Positions 50,641 through 61,574 of a stretch of 64,000 nt of DNA are shown here, piece after piece (position 1 is the first letter of the stretch; the number at the start of each line of letters is the position of its first letter). The translations under genes were made by a program, and so were the position numbers. A model generated the notes under the pieces. That model did no database searches. It saw only the letters and a program-made list of their open reading frames with translations, and had not been told where the DNA came from. The DNA is from Symbiodinium natans (Eukaryota; Sar; Dinophyceae; Suessiales; Symbiodiniaceae), in the NCBI GenBank assembly GCA_905221605.1, contig CAJNDS010000846.1, positions 1-64,000 on the forward strand, read 5' to 3'.

Positions 50641-52033
50641 GGACCAACCCATACTTGAAAGCTCGCGCGGCTTAGTAAGTGGTGAGAGGAGCTAGTACGC
50701 CCTTCAAGGACCTAAGCCACATGACATGGCCGACTTATGCATGAGTGCTTTTGTGGGATGTCCTTTTGACTTAGCATGCGACTTAATTGAGATAAAGGAC
50801 TTGGCGGACTTATGGTGTGCTTGCTAAGTCACTTATGGTAAGCCCGCTAAGTCGACTTGCAGGGATGACGGCTAAGTCTGCTAAGTCTACGTAGCCGGCA
50901 CGTGCTGCGAAGCCATATTGTGCGCACATGCGTCAAAAGTAGTCTTGTTGACAGAATGGGACAGAGATGCAACATTGTCTCTCCTCATGGAGCGTCGTCG
51001 TCGTGGTCATCGTCGTTGTCCCTACGCTTCCAATCACCTAAAACAACGATGGCGCTTCCGTCAAGACCGGTTTTTGCGGGTGGTTCGAAAATCGACTCCG
51101 AACCACCTGATTTTACCCCAACTCAAGCTGACTCAAACTCAAAGCTATAGAATTCCGAAAAACCGGAATTGTCCATCCTGTTTCAAACCGAATCGGTCCG
51201 AGCAACCCAGACTTACCCCCGATCCCGGTTTCAGGCCCAGAGCCCGAACCACCTGAATTCCGCATAGTCCTTACTATGGTGTTCTAGGCATCTACGCACG
51301 ATTCTCATAATTTTCTCACTTGCGTGGCTCAGATGGAAATCACCTCTTCGTGGCTGCCAGGGCCGACCCCTACTCACGCCTGCTCATGGTTTGCTTATGC
51401 TTGATGGGGTTGTTTTACAGACTCCCTAGATTTTATGAGTGGCTCGTGGAGACAAACTGTGTCGCTGCCACGCGAAGCATTCACAGACAGTGTCGGGTCA
51501 AAATGTGTCGCTGCAACAATGACGTCGAGAAAAATTGTGGAAAAAATTTTGGCACTGCAACAACAAATCATTCGTTTTGTTTCTCATGTTTGGGGTGGTC
51601 AAACTGGGGTGCTCGGGGGTAAATTTGTGTGATTCGCCCAGCCAGTATACACCCCAAGCGGAGGAGCCCCAGAATGAAGTTCATGGATGCTGATCTCCCA
51701 CACGCACCGTCTAAAATCTACACAAGAAAAATGCTCGGACGTTGGAAGTTGGACGTATCTCAGAGTGCAACTTTCGTCCTCAACTCTATTTTGCGGGGTT
51801 CTCTTTTGCGTGGTTCCCCGTCGTCTGCTTCTCTTGTCTCCCGTCAGCTGGTCTGCTGCAACCACGTCACAGCAGGCGTCGGCAGCGTCGTCGTTGGCAC
51901 ACCAGAGCGTGCCTGCGGCGCAGAAAACTAACAAGGCTTGGATCGCGTGGCCTTGGGCCGTCCACGCGAACACTTTATGAGCCGCACAGTAGCTGTTTGT
52001 TGAGGGACGAAGCGGGAAGGCAGATCCGAAGCC

Positions 52034-52142
52034 TCACAGCCACACAGAAAAACGATGTCGCAGAAGCATAGGGTGTCTTGATGGTGACTTAGCCGCACAG
52101 AAAAAAAGAGGTCGCAGAAGCATAGGGTGTCTTGATGGTGAC
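52034..52142. repeat. ~52-bp tandem duplication
   Basis: GTCGCAGAAGCATAGGG and TGTCTTGATGGTGAC repeat at 52056-52088 and 52110-52142, each preceded by CACAGAAAAA. Confidence 0.9.
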
Positions 52143-52857
52143 CTTCCATGTTTCACCAGCACGTGCTGCACCAGCGAAAAGAAACACTGGGCGACCTTCG
52201 AAGCCCTTGTTTCGCACAGGCGAGCCTGACGTGAAAACGTGACCTCAAAAGTCATGGATGCTGTCGGCCAGCAAGCCGAAGTTTGTCGCAGGGGCGTGGA
52301 TTTGCTCCTTGCTCGACTTTATGCTTGGCGGGCCATGGTCGTTGCCATTTCGGCACTCGAGTAGGTAGTGGAAGTTGACCTTCTGGTTGTTAGGCTCGGG
52401 TGAGCTGTGTCTAGCGTGAGACAACACTCTGGCGATGCCCAAAGTGCGACGTGAAGCCCCTTACGCGAGCCGGCCGGCGGTTACAGACTGGGGTGGGTCT
52501 GAAAAACAGAGCGCTCGGCATCCACCCGGTAAACCGCGGAAACACGACCCCGCGCCAGAAGGGACTTTTGCAGGCAGCTGAGCCACAAATGCACTCCGCT
52601 ATGCACCGAAATCTTGTTCGCCGATCCTTCTTGATTGGATCGAAGACTGCATGAACATCTTCGCAGTGCAGGCGACGGCCAAGGGAAGGGGCAGAATCTC
52701 GTGACGTCGCTGCACATTCCATTCATGCGTTTCATTCGTCCCAGGAAGCCGGTCTGCAGTCGCTCCGCCAAGGCAATTGCTCACGCGCGCTGGTGGCATA
52801 ATTGAGTTCCTGTCTGTTCGCGAGCACCATTGTAGAACAAATACTCCTAAATACGAC

Positions 52858-53800
52858 ACACTTTCTCTCGCTCTCTCCTCTCTGCTCTCTCTGCCCTCTC
52901 TGCTCTCTCTGCTCTCTCTGCTCTCTCTCCTCTCTCTGCTCTCTCTCTCTCCTCTCTCTCCTCTCTCTCCTCTCTCTCCTCTCTCTCCTCTCTCTCCCCT
53001 CTCTCCTCTCTCTCCTCTCTCTCCTCTCTCTCCTCCCTCTCCTCCCTCTCCTCTCTCTCCTCTCTCTCTGCTCTATCTCCTCTGTCTCCTCTCTCTCTCT
53101 CTCTCCGCCTCTCTCTCCTCTCTCCTCCTCTCGCATCCTCGCTCTCCTCGCTCTCTCCCGCTCTCCTCTCCCTCCCTCTCTCCTCGCTCTCCTCTCTCTC
53201 CTCTCTCTCCTCTCTCCTCCTCTCCGCTCCTCTCTCCTCCCGCTCCTCCTCCTCCTGCTCTCCCCCCTACCCTCTCTCCCCCTCTCGCTCCGCTCCTCTC
53301 CTCTCCCCCCTCTCCTCCTCCCGCCTCCCGCTCTCTCTCGCCCTCTCGCCCCTCCTCGCTCCCTCTCTCCCTCTCTCCCTCTCCTCCCTCCTCTTCTCCT
53401 CCCCCTCTCTCCCCCTCGCCGCTTCTCCCTCTCTCCTCCTCTCCCTCCCTCTCCCCTCCTCTCGTCTCTGGTCCCTATCTCGCCCTCTCTCTCCCTCTCC
53501 CTCCCTCTCCCTCCCTCCCTCTCTCTCCCTCCGCTCTCCTCCCTCCCGCTCCGCTATCCCCCTCCTCTCTCCCTCGCCTCCTCTCCCTCTCATCTCCCCT
53601 CTCCTCTCCGCTCTCCCGCTCCCCTCTCTCACCGCGCTCCCGCTCCCGCCCTCTCAGCCACCACTCTCGCTCTCATCCTCGCGCTCTCTCTCCCTCTCTT
53701 CTCCCCTTCTCTCGTCTCCTCATCTCCCCTCCCCTCGCGCTCTCTCTCCTTCCCTCCCCCCTCCCTCTCTCTCTCTCTCTCCCTCCCTCCCTCCCTCCCT

Positions 53801-53837
<37 letters not shown>

Positions 53838-53850
53838 TCTCTCTCTCTCA
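52858..53850. repeat. ~1-kb CT-rich tract
   Basis: Polypyrimidine on this strand, with an inner CTCTCTCCT 9-mer array (~52925-53030), later more irregular with G and C interruptions. Long Leu/Ser/Pro and Arg/Glu frames over it result from the 9-bp and 2-bp periods. Confidence 0.95.
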
Positions 53851-53989
53851 TGTAATTCATGGATAGAAAGGGTTGTCTGATACAAGACATGGCCTCTGAC
53901 TTGAGTGACTGATAAGTATCGTTCTGCCACTTGCTAACTGGGCTCGGTGGACATGCTCGCTAAGCCGCGCGAACTTACCAAGTAGTTGG

Positions 53990-55270
53990 CGTACTTCTCA
54001 CCATCACCCATGAGCCTTCGGCTTGGGGGGGGGGGGGGTCTCCTTCTTCTTCAAGTAATTAGGGCTAGGGGGTTGGGATGGGCCTGAAGCTAGGGTAAAC
54101 CCGGAACCCTATGAACCCCAAACCCTCAATCGCACATGGGATTTCAGCAGCTTAGGTTCAGGACATCCATGTATGTTTATATGTATGTATATGTATGTAT
54201 ATATATATGTATATACACATATACCATATACCTTATATATACATAATATGTCCTTCATGTTTGTCCGGGTTTAGGATTTAGGGACATAGGCTTGGCAGCC
54301 ACGTAGCCACGTTTATGGCTTTAGGGCTTAGGGGTGGCCAATGTGTGTTGGTTTCCTTAGTGAACCCAGTAAGGATAAAGGGTCGGATCTAGGGATGGTG
54401 GCTTCACTGCAAAGCACCGCAAACCAGGGTTAGGGTTAGGGTTTAGGGTTTAGGGTTTAGGGTTTAGGGTTTATGGGCTTCGGGTTTAGGGTTTAGGGAG
54501 GGTTACGAGGCGCGCGCCCACTCCGGGACGTCCTCTTGCACAGCCTCTGCGTCCTGCAGGGATGGGCCTAAGGTTTCGACTCTTTCCTGCCTGCTCAGGA
54601 ATAGGGCTTAGGGCTGTTGGGCATTGGGGTAAAGTGCTTGCGCAGTATACGCACCCCTGCAACATCCAGCAGCTCAAATCAAGCTACCACGCTTCTTTGC
54701 CGAAGTCGCTAGCAAACTACAGGGCCTAACTATACAAGGTCACTGGGCATTGTTCAGGTTCACCATAGTGCCGATGCTTCCAGACACTGAAAACACCCGA
54801 AAGAAAAGCCTCAAAGGGTCCATGTGAGGCCCTTAGTTGGGACATTGTTTGGCTTGCCTCCTGTGCTACGGGCTTGGAGTGTACGGGGCCCGCCTATCTC
54901 CCAGCCTACACGGCACTTGCAGGGGTATCAGTTCGGGTCTTTGTTGCAAAGTACAGTCCGTTTGGGTTTGGGGCACACAAAGAAAGACCCATAATAACCA
55001 TGCAATAGGCGTTTGCCCCACGGCACCTCGTCCACAATGAGGGCTGCCAAATTGCCTCAGCCGTTGCCGGCAGTGGTGATGCTGCCCAAATGCATGCACA
55101 AACAAACATTAAATGCATGTACGGTACAGTGCGTGCACAGAAGCGAAAACAGGCTTGTACACAAGGCATAGGCTGTCTCCATCTGCCCATGGATGGTTTC
55201 ACGTGTTCAGCGCCCAGCCGAGGCCGTCTGGAAGCGCAGCCACAACGGGCCGCACAGCATATCCTCAGAA
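53990..55270. other. Stretch without a firm gene
   Basis: Poly-G run at 54017-54030, (TA)n/(TATG)n at 54168-54250. Overlapping frames at 54837-55341 on both strands are unsupported. Confidence 0.4.
54429..54500 (+). repeat. ITS, TTTAGGG orientation
   Basis: About nine units with TTAGGG and CTTCGGG variants. Confidence 0.95.
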
Positions 55271-55280
55271 ACAAATTGGG

Positions 55281-55407
55281 GCTCTCCGAAAATAGGGGAC
55301 CGTGCAATCGAGCCCCGAATTGTAGGATTCCATTGGTTTAGGGTTTAGGGTTTAGGGTTTAGGGTTTAATTAGGAACCCAAATAAGGTACCCTGGTTTCG
55401 GAAACCA
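55281..55407. mobile_element. Family-3 element split by a telomeric array
   Basis: CTCCGAAAATAGGGGACC and TTGTAGGATTCC on the left, TAGGAACCC, AATAAGGTACCC and GGTTTCGGAAACC on the right match the order in 57060-57153. Between them lie 55336-55368, four to five TTTAGGG units absent from the other copies. Confidence 0.5.
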
Positions 55408-55507
55408 CCAAATGGATGTGGCTGAAACCGACCGGCAGCATGCAGGAACTGAACAACGGCTCCATAGATGGACGAGAGAGCCCAATATCCCTCCAGTAAG
55501 GATTATG

Positions 55508-55568
55508 GTTTAGGGTTTAGGGTTTAGGGTTTAGGGTTTAGGGTTTAGGGTTTAGGGTTTAGGGTTTA
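55508..55568 (+). repeat. ITS, TTTAGGG orientation
   Basis: Eight to nine perfect units. Confidence 0.95.
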
Positions 55569-55723
55569 TGCATGAGTTCAGAATAAGGGCACCCCCATAT
55601 AGCAAAGGTATATTCCTTTCTTAGGTAGTTTTGGGACTCTTTACTCTTGTAGCCTGTGGAACTTGGACTACCAAGGCTCGTTCCGGCCACGGTTTCTGGC
55701 CACACCACGCCTGGGCTGAGTCC

Positions 55724-55785
55724 ACCCTAAACCCTAAACCCTAAACCCTAAATCCTAAACCCTAAACTCTAAACCCTAAACCCTA
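55724..55785 (-). repeat. ITS, CCCTAAA orientation
   Basis: Nine units, with TCCTAAA and CTCTAAA variants. Confidence 0.95.
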
Positions 55786-55803
55786 CACGGTTGTAGGGAG
55801 CAG

Positions 55804-55900
55804 GGCGCCTCTGAACGTTGTTGGGCGCCCCAAGAAGGCTAAACCCCGCATGTATCGCTGTAAGCGGTCAGAGCCACGTACCTTCAATCCAAGGATGCAG
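55804..55900 (+). CDS. Candidate 97-bp exon, basic
   Basis: TTGTAGGGAGCAG| precedes APLNVVGRPKKAKPRMYRC and KRSEPRTFNPRMQ, then a canonical CAG|GTAGCC. Highly basic, so it could bind nucleic acid. Preceded within 20 bp by CCCTAAACCC. Confidence 0.5.
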
Positions 55901-55904
55901 GTAG

Positions 55905-57055
55905 CCCCTGAAAAAAAACGAGTGGATGAGGGGGTGGGGGTGTCTCATTGTAGTCCCAAACATGCACTCAATGAAAATCTTGTTTTCAAAGAACCAACAA
56001 GGCCCTAAACCCTCAACCCAAATCCCTGACCCTTACATCCAAACACGTCAACACTCAAGCGGGAAGGATTTAGGTTTGAGGGTTGACAAAGAGCAGCTAC
56101 CTTTATTGAGATTCGTTTGAGGGCTGAGAGGGGGGTGTAGGGGCTAAATCTAATCGGTCCTCTTCTCCCTGGACAATGCGAAATGAACCTGAAAATGGAA
56201 ATTAGGTTGGGCAACCGGGTCGATGAGCCTGCTCGGCGAAGTACTTTGTGCTTGACACGCGCTCCCCGCACCTGCAGAAGCTGAGAGTAGGTTTGGGGAC
56301 CAAATGAACCCAGAATCCGTACTTAGGTGTCTGGACTGCCCCCAACACCATAAGAAACCCCGTTTAGGGCTCATTTCGAATGTTCACGCCCATGTCCTCA
56401 ATTCAGCAGGATCAAGCTGCAGACCGAATCAGCTTCATCTCTAGCCGCGCAGGACAGGGAGAAGATGCATGCCCCAGACACCCCAGACACTGCTCCACCG
56501 GCCCTAAACCCTAAACATCCCTAAACCCTAAGCCCTAAGCCCTAAACCCTAAACCCTCAACCAAGAGGAAGCCCAGAAAGGCAGGGAGGTGAACCACAAG
56601 GGCATGCAGCAAGTGTGGCTCTTCCTTTCTCCTTTTGCTCGGGGGCGGAGGTCCCCTTGCCATTCGAGCCGACTGAGGCCTCTGGCAAAGCGCAAGAGAC
56701 CCCTGGCTCGCAGAGCCCAGATGTTCGATCTGAGGGGGGCTATTAGTATTACTACTATTATTATGATTATTATTATTGTTATCATGATTATTATTTCTAT
56801 AAATTCATGATTTATATGATGTATCTGGTGGCTAAGCTTATCTAAGCTTTGAAGCCCGACACGCTCCACTTCAAAGACGGAATGCTAAAACTCCAAGGCG
56901 AATATCCTTGGGAAGAGCTTCGGCTTCGGGCTTGAAGAAGTTCGGCTTCTGGTTTCGGATGTTTGGGAGGGGAGGCGGTTGGCTTAGGGGTTGGCAGGTG
57001 GAAGCGGCCAGTTAGGCTGCCCATCTACGTCTCAAAGCACCCTAGCAGCTAACAG
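55905..57055. other. Unique stretch, no gene recognised
   Basis: ITS patch 56501-56565 (CCCTAAA with CCCTAAG). (ATT)n/(TTA)n microsatellite at 56742-56810. Confidence 0.4.
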
Positions 57056-57059
57056 GGGA

Positions 57060-57153
57060 GTTTGCGAAAATAAGGAGCCCCTCAATCTACACCCCAAATA
57101 GTAGGATCCCTTTATAAAAAAGGACCCCAATGAGGTACCCCTATTCTCGTAAC
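57060..57153. mobile_element. Family-3 element, clearest copy
   Basis: 94 bp. GTTTGCGAAAATAAGGAGCC on the left and GGTACCCCTATTCTCGTAAC on the right are imperfect inverted termini around AAATAGTAGGATCCC and AAAGGACCCCAATG. Confidence 0.6.
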
Positions 57154-57159
57154 CCCCAC

Positions 57160-58000
57160 AAAGATGACCCAAAGCGTGCAAAGCGAGCGGACGAGTCACG
57201 GCTGTCGCGGCGCAACGCCGGACAACTCTTACGAAAACGACGACCGCACATCGTGTGCTGTATGTTCTTACGGCAGAAAGCCGAAGGCACAGAAACCGAG
57301 GCATGCAATGCCATTTCGCGTGATGATATTCCTGACTGTAACCCACATCAGATATCACAGACCCCCTCTGATCCTCACCCAGAGGGCTGAGGGTGCCGTG
57401 CAAGCCGGTACGCTTTCTTTGTACAATTGGGAGCTGCTGTTTTTGGGACGTGCCATTTGAATGACTTTCTCCCCTTAAAGGTACAGTACCCTTGGGCCCC
57501 TATCGGGGGGTTGGAAAGCTTTTCGCCAGGTCTTAGCGCTCAGGGCGTGGGGCCTGGGGTTTTACCCTTTAATGAGACTTTGGCTTAGGGTTCTGAATTC
57601 GTGCACACATATGCTTATACAACCTGATGGCTCTCACACTACAGCTACGTCGATGGCAGGCCACAAGAATTACGCAGCCGAAATGATGACTTGCATCGAA
57701 TTACGCGCTGGTGGGGCTCCGCACTGGAACGTGCCAAGTGGTCAGCACGAGCCAGCCGCACAACTTTACTCAGGGGGAGCTGTAGTGCCTAGACCCTTAC
57801 GAAGCCACAAGCGTACAGGTTTGAACACAAACTTCAATTCCAGATCATGAAGAGGGCTTGGCTCACCCCGCACCCCCCCCAAACATTCGCGTTGGCCCCG
57901 GCGCTCTTCTTGAACGGAAGATGTGAACATTAGGCCCTCAGGCCTTTTAGGCCCTTAAGGCCTCCCAGTCCCATTCTCCAGAGCCCAAATCCTGCCTTGT
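57160..58000. other. Unique stretch, no gene recognised
   Basis: Frames at 57164-57460 and 57572-57850 plus are open but show no family motif. AATTACGC repeats (57668, 57699) flank a short segment. Confidence 0.35.
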
Positions 58001-58003
58001 TAG

Positions 58004-58090
58004 GGTTTAGGGTTTAGGGTTTAGGGTTTAGGGTTTAGGGTTTAGGGTTTAGGGTTTAGGGTTTCAGGGTTTATAAGGGATAAGGGTTTA
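58004..58090 (+). repeat. ITS, TTTAGGG orientation
   Basis: Nine perfect units then degenerate ones. Confidence 0.95.
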
Positions 58091-58309
58091 GGGTTTAGGT
58101 TGTTTGCAAGCGAAGGCTACCAAGTGCTCTGCGCGACTCGCTTCCAAAGCAGTTCACCGACGAATGGTAATTCTTCTCGGTTGGCCCATGGGTCCGTTTA
58201 GGGTTTAGGCTTGAGGGTTTAGGGTTTAGAAACGATCCTCTTCACTACACCCCGAAGAAAGAGAATATGACATTGCTCAAGGGACTCCCTGCAACGCAAA
58301 CCCTCAAAA

Positions 58310-58395
58310 AAACCCTAAACCCTAAACCCTAAACCCTAAACCCTAGACCCTAAACCCCTAGACCCCTAGACCCTAAACCCTAAACCCTAAACCCT
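58310..58395 (-). repeat. ITS, CCCTAAA orientation
   Basis: About twelve units including CCCTAGA variants. Confidence 0.95.
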
Positions 58396-58431
58396 CCCAA
58401 GGGCCTACCTAGGCCTGGGTACCGCACTCAC

Positions 58432-58473
58432 AGGTTGGTGTGCTCTCTTTGAGTCACGGGAAGACAGCGGCCA
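58432..58473 (-). CDS. Candidate 42-bp micro-exon
   Basis: GCGCTTGCTGCAG| precedes WPLSSRDSKRAHQP (14 codons), then CCT|GTGAGTGCGG, a textbook donor. CCCTAAA on the left, TTTAGGG on the right. The frame is also open upstream of the acceptor. Confidence 0.4.
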
Positions 58474-58495
58474 CTGCAGCAAGCGCTTCACCGTT

Positions 58496-58582
58496 TAGGG
58501 TTTAGGGTTTAGGGTTTAGGGTTTGGGGTTTAGGGTTTAGGGTTTGGAGTTTGGGGTTTGGGGTTTAGGGTTTAGGGTTACA
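58496..58582 (+). repeat. ITS, TTTAGGG orientation
   Basis: About twelve units with TTTGGGG variants. Confidence 0.95.
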
Positions 58583-58599
58583 CACTGGGCTCTTTGATT

Positions 58600-59119
58600 A
58601 GCATGTGTGTTTTGGGCTTAGGGTTGAGGGCTTAGGGTCTGCGGTGGGTAGTATTGCTATATAAAGACGACAATCTGGGTAATCATTTAGACAGCCAGCA
58701 ACATGTATTGGTCCAGCATGAAAGAAAGCGCAAGCTTCAGGTAATCAAAGCACACAGGCACCACGAGAATGCAACAGCACGCTAATACCCTGATACCCTA
58801 ACACCCCCAAACATGCACTGATGCAAACCCTGATCCCCCTAAACATATCTAAGGATTGAGCACCTGCAGGTTCAATTGCCCGGAGTGAGGGTCAAAGGCT
58901 AGCAATCATCGCACAAGGCTTGCAGTTCGTGGCTGTGAGCCTGTGAGTGCCAGCAAGATCCGAAAATCCCAGGGCCCACATAAATTCCGAGGGCCGAAGC
59001 GCATATTCCTTGCAGTAGAGCGCGTCAATCTCGAAGTTCGAGGCGTAGCACAGAAAAGGCAAACCCTCCGTCTTTTCAACATCGAGCCCCGATCGTCATC
59101 TGTGCTCCATAAAAGCATC
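58600..59119. other. Unique stretch, no gene recognised
   Basis: Nothing supported. Minus frame 58906-59256 overlaps the next element. Confidence 0.4.
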
Positions 59120-59235
59120 TGGGCCTTTACGTTTTTTGGGGGTGGGGGGGTAGCTTTATCGGGGGTTTTTCTTCTATAAGGGGATCCTACTATTTGGGGG
59201 TCTATATTATTTGGGGTCCGCTGTTTTCGTCCACC
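59120..59235. mobile_element. Family-3-like element
   Basis: CTATAAGGGGATCCTACTAT, TTTGGGGGTC and GGGGTCCGCTGTTTTCG correspond to the core of 57060-57153 in inverse orientation. Confidence 0.5.
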
Positions 59236-59296
59236 ACCCAAAAAAAACACTCTCATGGTAGTTCTTCTTGGCCAGAGACTGAAGACTGGCTTAGGG

Positions 59297-59385
59297 TCCT
59301 ATATACCCCAAAAGGGAGTACGGAATGACCCTATCTATCACTTTAAGGGAGTATATAGGTACCTCATTGCCTCATTCCCTACTAA
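59297..59385. mobile_element. Palindromic element, family 2
   Basis: The right half (TATATAGGTACCTCATTGCC then TCATTCCCTACTAAG) is the counterpart of the termini at 62651-62735. The left half is more diverged. Confidence 0.5.
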
Positions 59386-59399
59386 GGACCGTACTTGAC

Positions 59400-60089
59400 C
59401 TTATTTGTGGAGCAGGGCTCCTGTAGTATCTGAGGCCCTCAACCCATAGCCTACTTCTGAAACGCAAGAGGTTTTTTTTGTTGTTCAGGGTTTAGGGTTT
59501 AGGGTTTGGGGTTTAAGGTACCCAGTGACAGCCAAGGAAGGAGATGTGCAAGGCTGCGCGACACTCCTCGGATGCATGCAACGTCTGCAGGCTCACGCCT
59601 GCTCGTTTACAGAGGTCCAGCCAATCGCCACGGAGATGATTCACTCGGATGGACCCCCAAACTAAAATCCTCGAGGCCCTGGACCTAAACTCCCGAAACA
59701 GCCTTAACTAAACCCTCTTCAACCCCCAAAATCGTAAACCTTAAGCCCTACAAACCCTTAGCGTTCAATCCCATGCACCCACGCCAACTTCAACCTCGAG
59801 TCAGGTCATGACCCCCCCCACCCCGAACTCAACCACCCATATGCCACCCTCCGCCCCCCCGCCCCCCCCCCCCCCTCCCCCAAACCCCCTGCTACTATCC
59901 CGGCCTGGCCCTGAACCCCTTCTTGAAGCCCTACGAAGCGTGGACCTGCAACACCCCGATGCGGCAGAAAGGGGCTTGGCAGGCTTTGCCTGCGCCTTCC
60001 AGACTTTCCGCCTCGCTACGTTAGGGTTTTCGGGTTGAGAGTTAGGGCCAGGGTTTGTGTTAAAGTCGGGTTTATAAGCTTCAAGCCTG
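59400..60089. other. Unique stretch, no firm gene
   Basis: TTTAGGG patch 59488-59515. Poly-C near 59850-59880. A plus frame at ~59930-60020 (ALRSVDLQHPDAAERGLAGF) looks protein-like but lacks borders. Confidence 0.35.
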
Positions 60090-60380
60090 AGGCCTAGAGC
60101 CTAAAGCCTGAAGCCTCAAGAAGCCTAAAGCCTAAAGCCTAAAGCCTAAAGCCTCAAGCCTAAACCCTAAACCCAACCCTCCCACCTTGGCAAAGGCTTT
60201 GGCCCTATCAAGCCGCACTTTCGGGCCGGACTTGCTTGTCCAGTTCTGGCGAGGCTCGAACAGAACAATGCTCGCAGTATTACCCTAAACCCTAAACCCT
60301 AAACCCTAAACCCTAAAGCCTAAAGCCTAAAGCCTAAAGCCTCAAGCCTCAAGCCTAAAGCCTCAAGCCTAAAGCCTAAA
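60090..60380 (-). repeat. GCCTAAA/CCCTAAA variant ITS
   Basis: Blocks of GCCTAAA and GCCTCAA units at 60095-60160 and 60315-60380, with canonical CCCTAAA at 60162-60175 and 60283-60314. The second block leads directly into the composite element. Confidence 0.95.
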
Positions 60381-60382
60381 CC

Positions 60383-61559
60383 TCTATTACATGTATAATG
60401 TAAATGTTGGGGAGTTACCGGGCAAGGTCGTATTTTTACTGGGCAAAGTCGTTTGGTCCAAAAAACGACCTTGTGCCCAGAAAAAATATGACCGTCAGGC
60501 CCCGAAGGGCATGTTTTTACTGGGCAAGGTCATATTCTTACTGGGCAAGGAAATGTTTTTACTGGGCAAGGTTATGTTTTTGCTGGGCAAGGTTATTTTT
60601 TCTGGGCAAGGATATATTTTTTTCTGGGCAAGGTCGTTCGGTCCAAAAAACGACCTTGTGCCCAGTAAAAATATAACCTTCGGGCGCCGAAGGTCATACT
60701 TTTGCTGGGCGCCCACCCCGCCGAGTAAGAATATGCCCAGTAAGAATATGACCTTCGGGCCCCAAAGGACATATTTTACTGGGCGCCCACCCCGCCCAGT
60801 AAAAATATTTTAATGGGCTCTGGGCTGGCTTTAGGGCTCAGGGCCTACTCTGTTTTTGGGCTTTAGGGCCTTAATGCTTTAGGGTTTAGGGCCCACCCTG
60901 GGCTGGCACGCCCCGGGACAAATGTCCCGCGGGTCTTGGTGGCTCTTTCTGCCCCATTCTTATCCGTAACAAATCCTACTCCCGGGTCTTGGTGGCTGCA
61001 TTGGTGGCTCTTTCTGGCGCACTCTTATCCGTAACAAATCGTACTCCCGGGTCTTGGTGTCTTGGTGGCTCTTTCTGGCCCACTCTTATCCATAAGAAAT
61101 CGTACTCCCGGGTCTTAGTGGCTCTTTCCAGCCGACTCTTATCCGTAACAAATCATACTCCCGGGTCTTGGTGGCTCTTTCTGGCCAATTCTTATCCATA
61201 CCAATCGTACTCCCGCATCTTTGTGGCTTTTGCTGGCCCACTCTTATCCGTAACAAATCGTACTCCCGGGTCTTGGTGGCTCTTTCGGGAAGCTCCGTGA
61301 CAACCTGTCCCGGGGACCCGGGAATTCAAATTTAGACCCTAGATAGTGGCACACCAGGCAAATTTGACCTTTTATCCTGGGGCACTAAGCCCACTCTATG
61401 ATGGGCTTCAGAATTTTATCTATCTTGTCGCCTGAAAATAAGAATGTAAAAGCTGTAAGAAAATATTTCCGAATGTTGTGGGGTTCTTTGGGCGGGTGGG
61501 TATTTTCCAACGCTCGAGTAATTGCTTAACTAGTGAATGCTTGAACTTGAGATGCTGAA
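60383..61559. mobile_element. Composite hairpin-array element, copy 2
   Basis: Same left end (TATAATGTAAATGTT, then CGGGCAAGGTC) and right end (GGGCGGGTGGGTATT at 61490 to GATGCTGAA) as copy 1. The arrays use the variant TTTTTACTGGGCAAGGTC, with hairpins around GTCCAAAAAACGACC at ~60455 and ~60635. Instead of poly-C the interior holds a 53-bp minisatellite. Frames (FLLGKVI)n are repeat artefacts. Confidence 0.6.
60928..61290. repeat. ~53-bp minisatellite, 7 copies
   Basis: Units contain CGGGTCTTGGTGGCTCTTTC and CACTCTTATCCGTAACAAAT. The block is framed by CCCCGGGACA (60912) and its reverse complement TGTCCCGGGG (~61306). Confidence 0.9.
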
Positions 61560-61574
61560 CCCTAAACCCTAAAC

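Larger units (their letters stand above)
50648..53985. other. 3.3-kb segment with inverted ends, no ITS
   Basis: TACTTGAAAGCTCGCGCGGC at ~50652 is matched in reverse complement by 53960-53990 (TCGCTAAGCCGCGCGAACTT and the following bases), about 30 imperfect bp. GCTAAGTC motifs recur inside the left end (50820-50890). Interior frames (50918-51256 plus, 51599-51973 minus, 52411-52722 minus) have no domain I recognise. It may be a decayed transposon or a chance pairing. Confidence 0.3.

Noticed and set aside
52777-53880. 367-codon Leu/Ser/Pro frame and Arg/Glu frames on the other strand
   Set aside because: Simple consequence of a CT-rich tract with 9-bp and 2-bp periods.
60391-60813. (FLLGKVI)n frame
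   Set aside because: Array artefact; the second composite copy encodes a different peptide from the same repeat.
60989-61300. 103-codon frame in the minisatellite
   Set aside because: The 53-bp period is not a multiple of three and peptide repeats drift between units.
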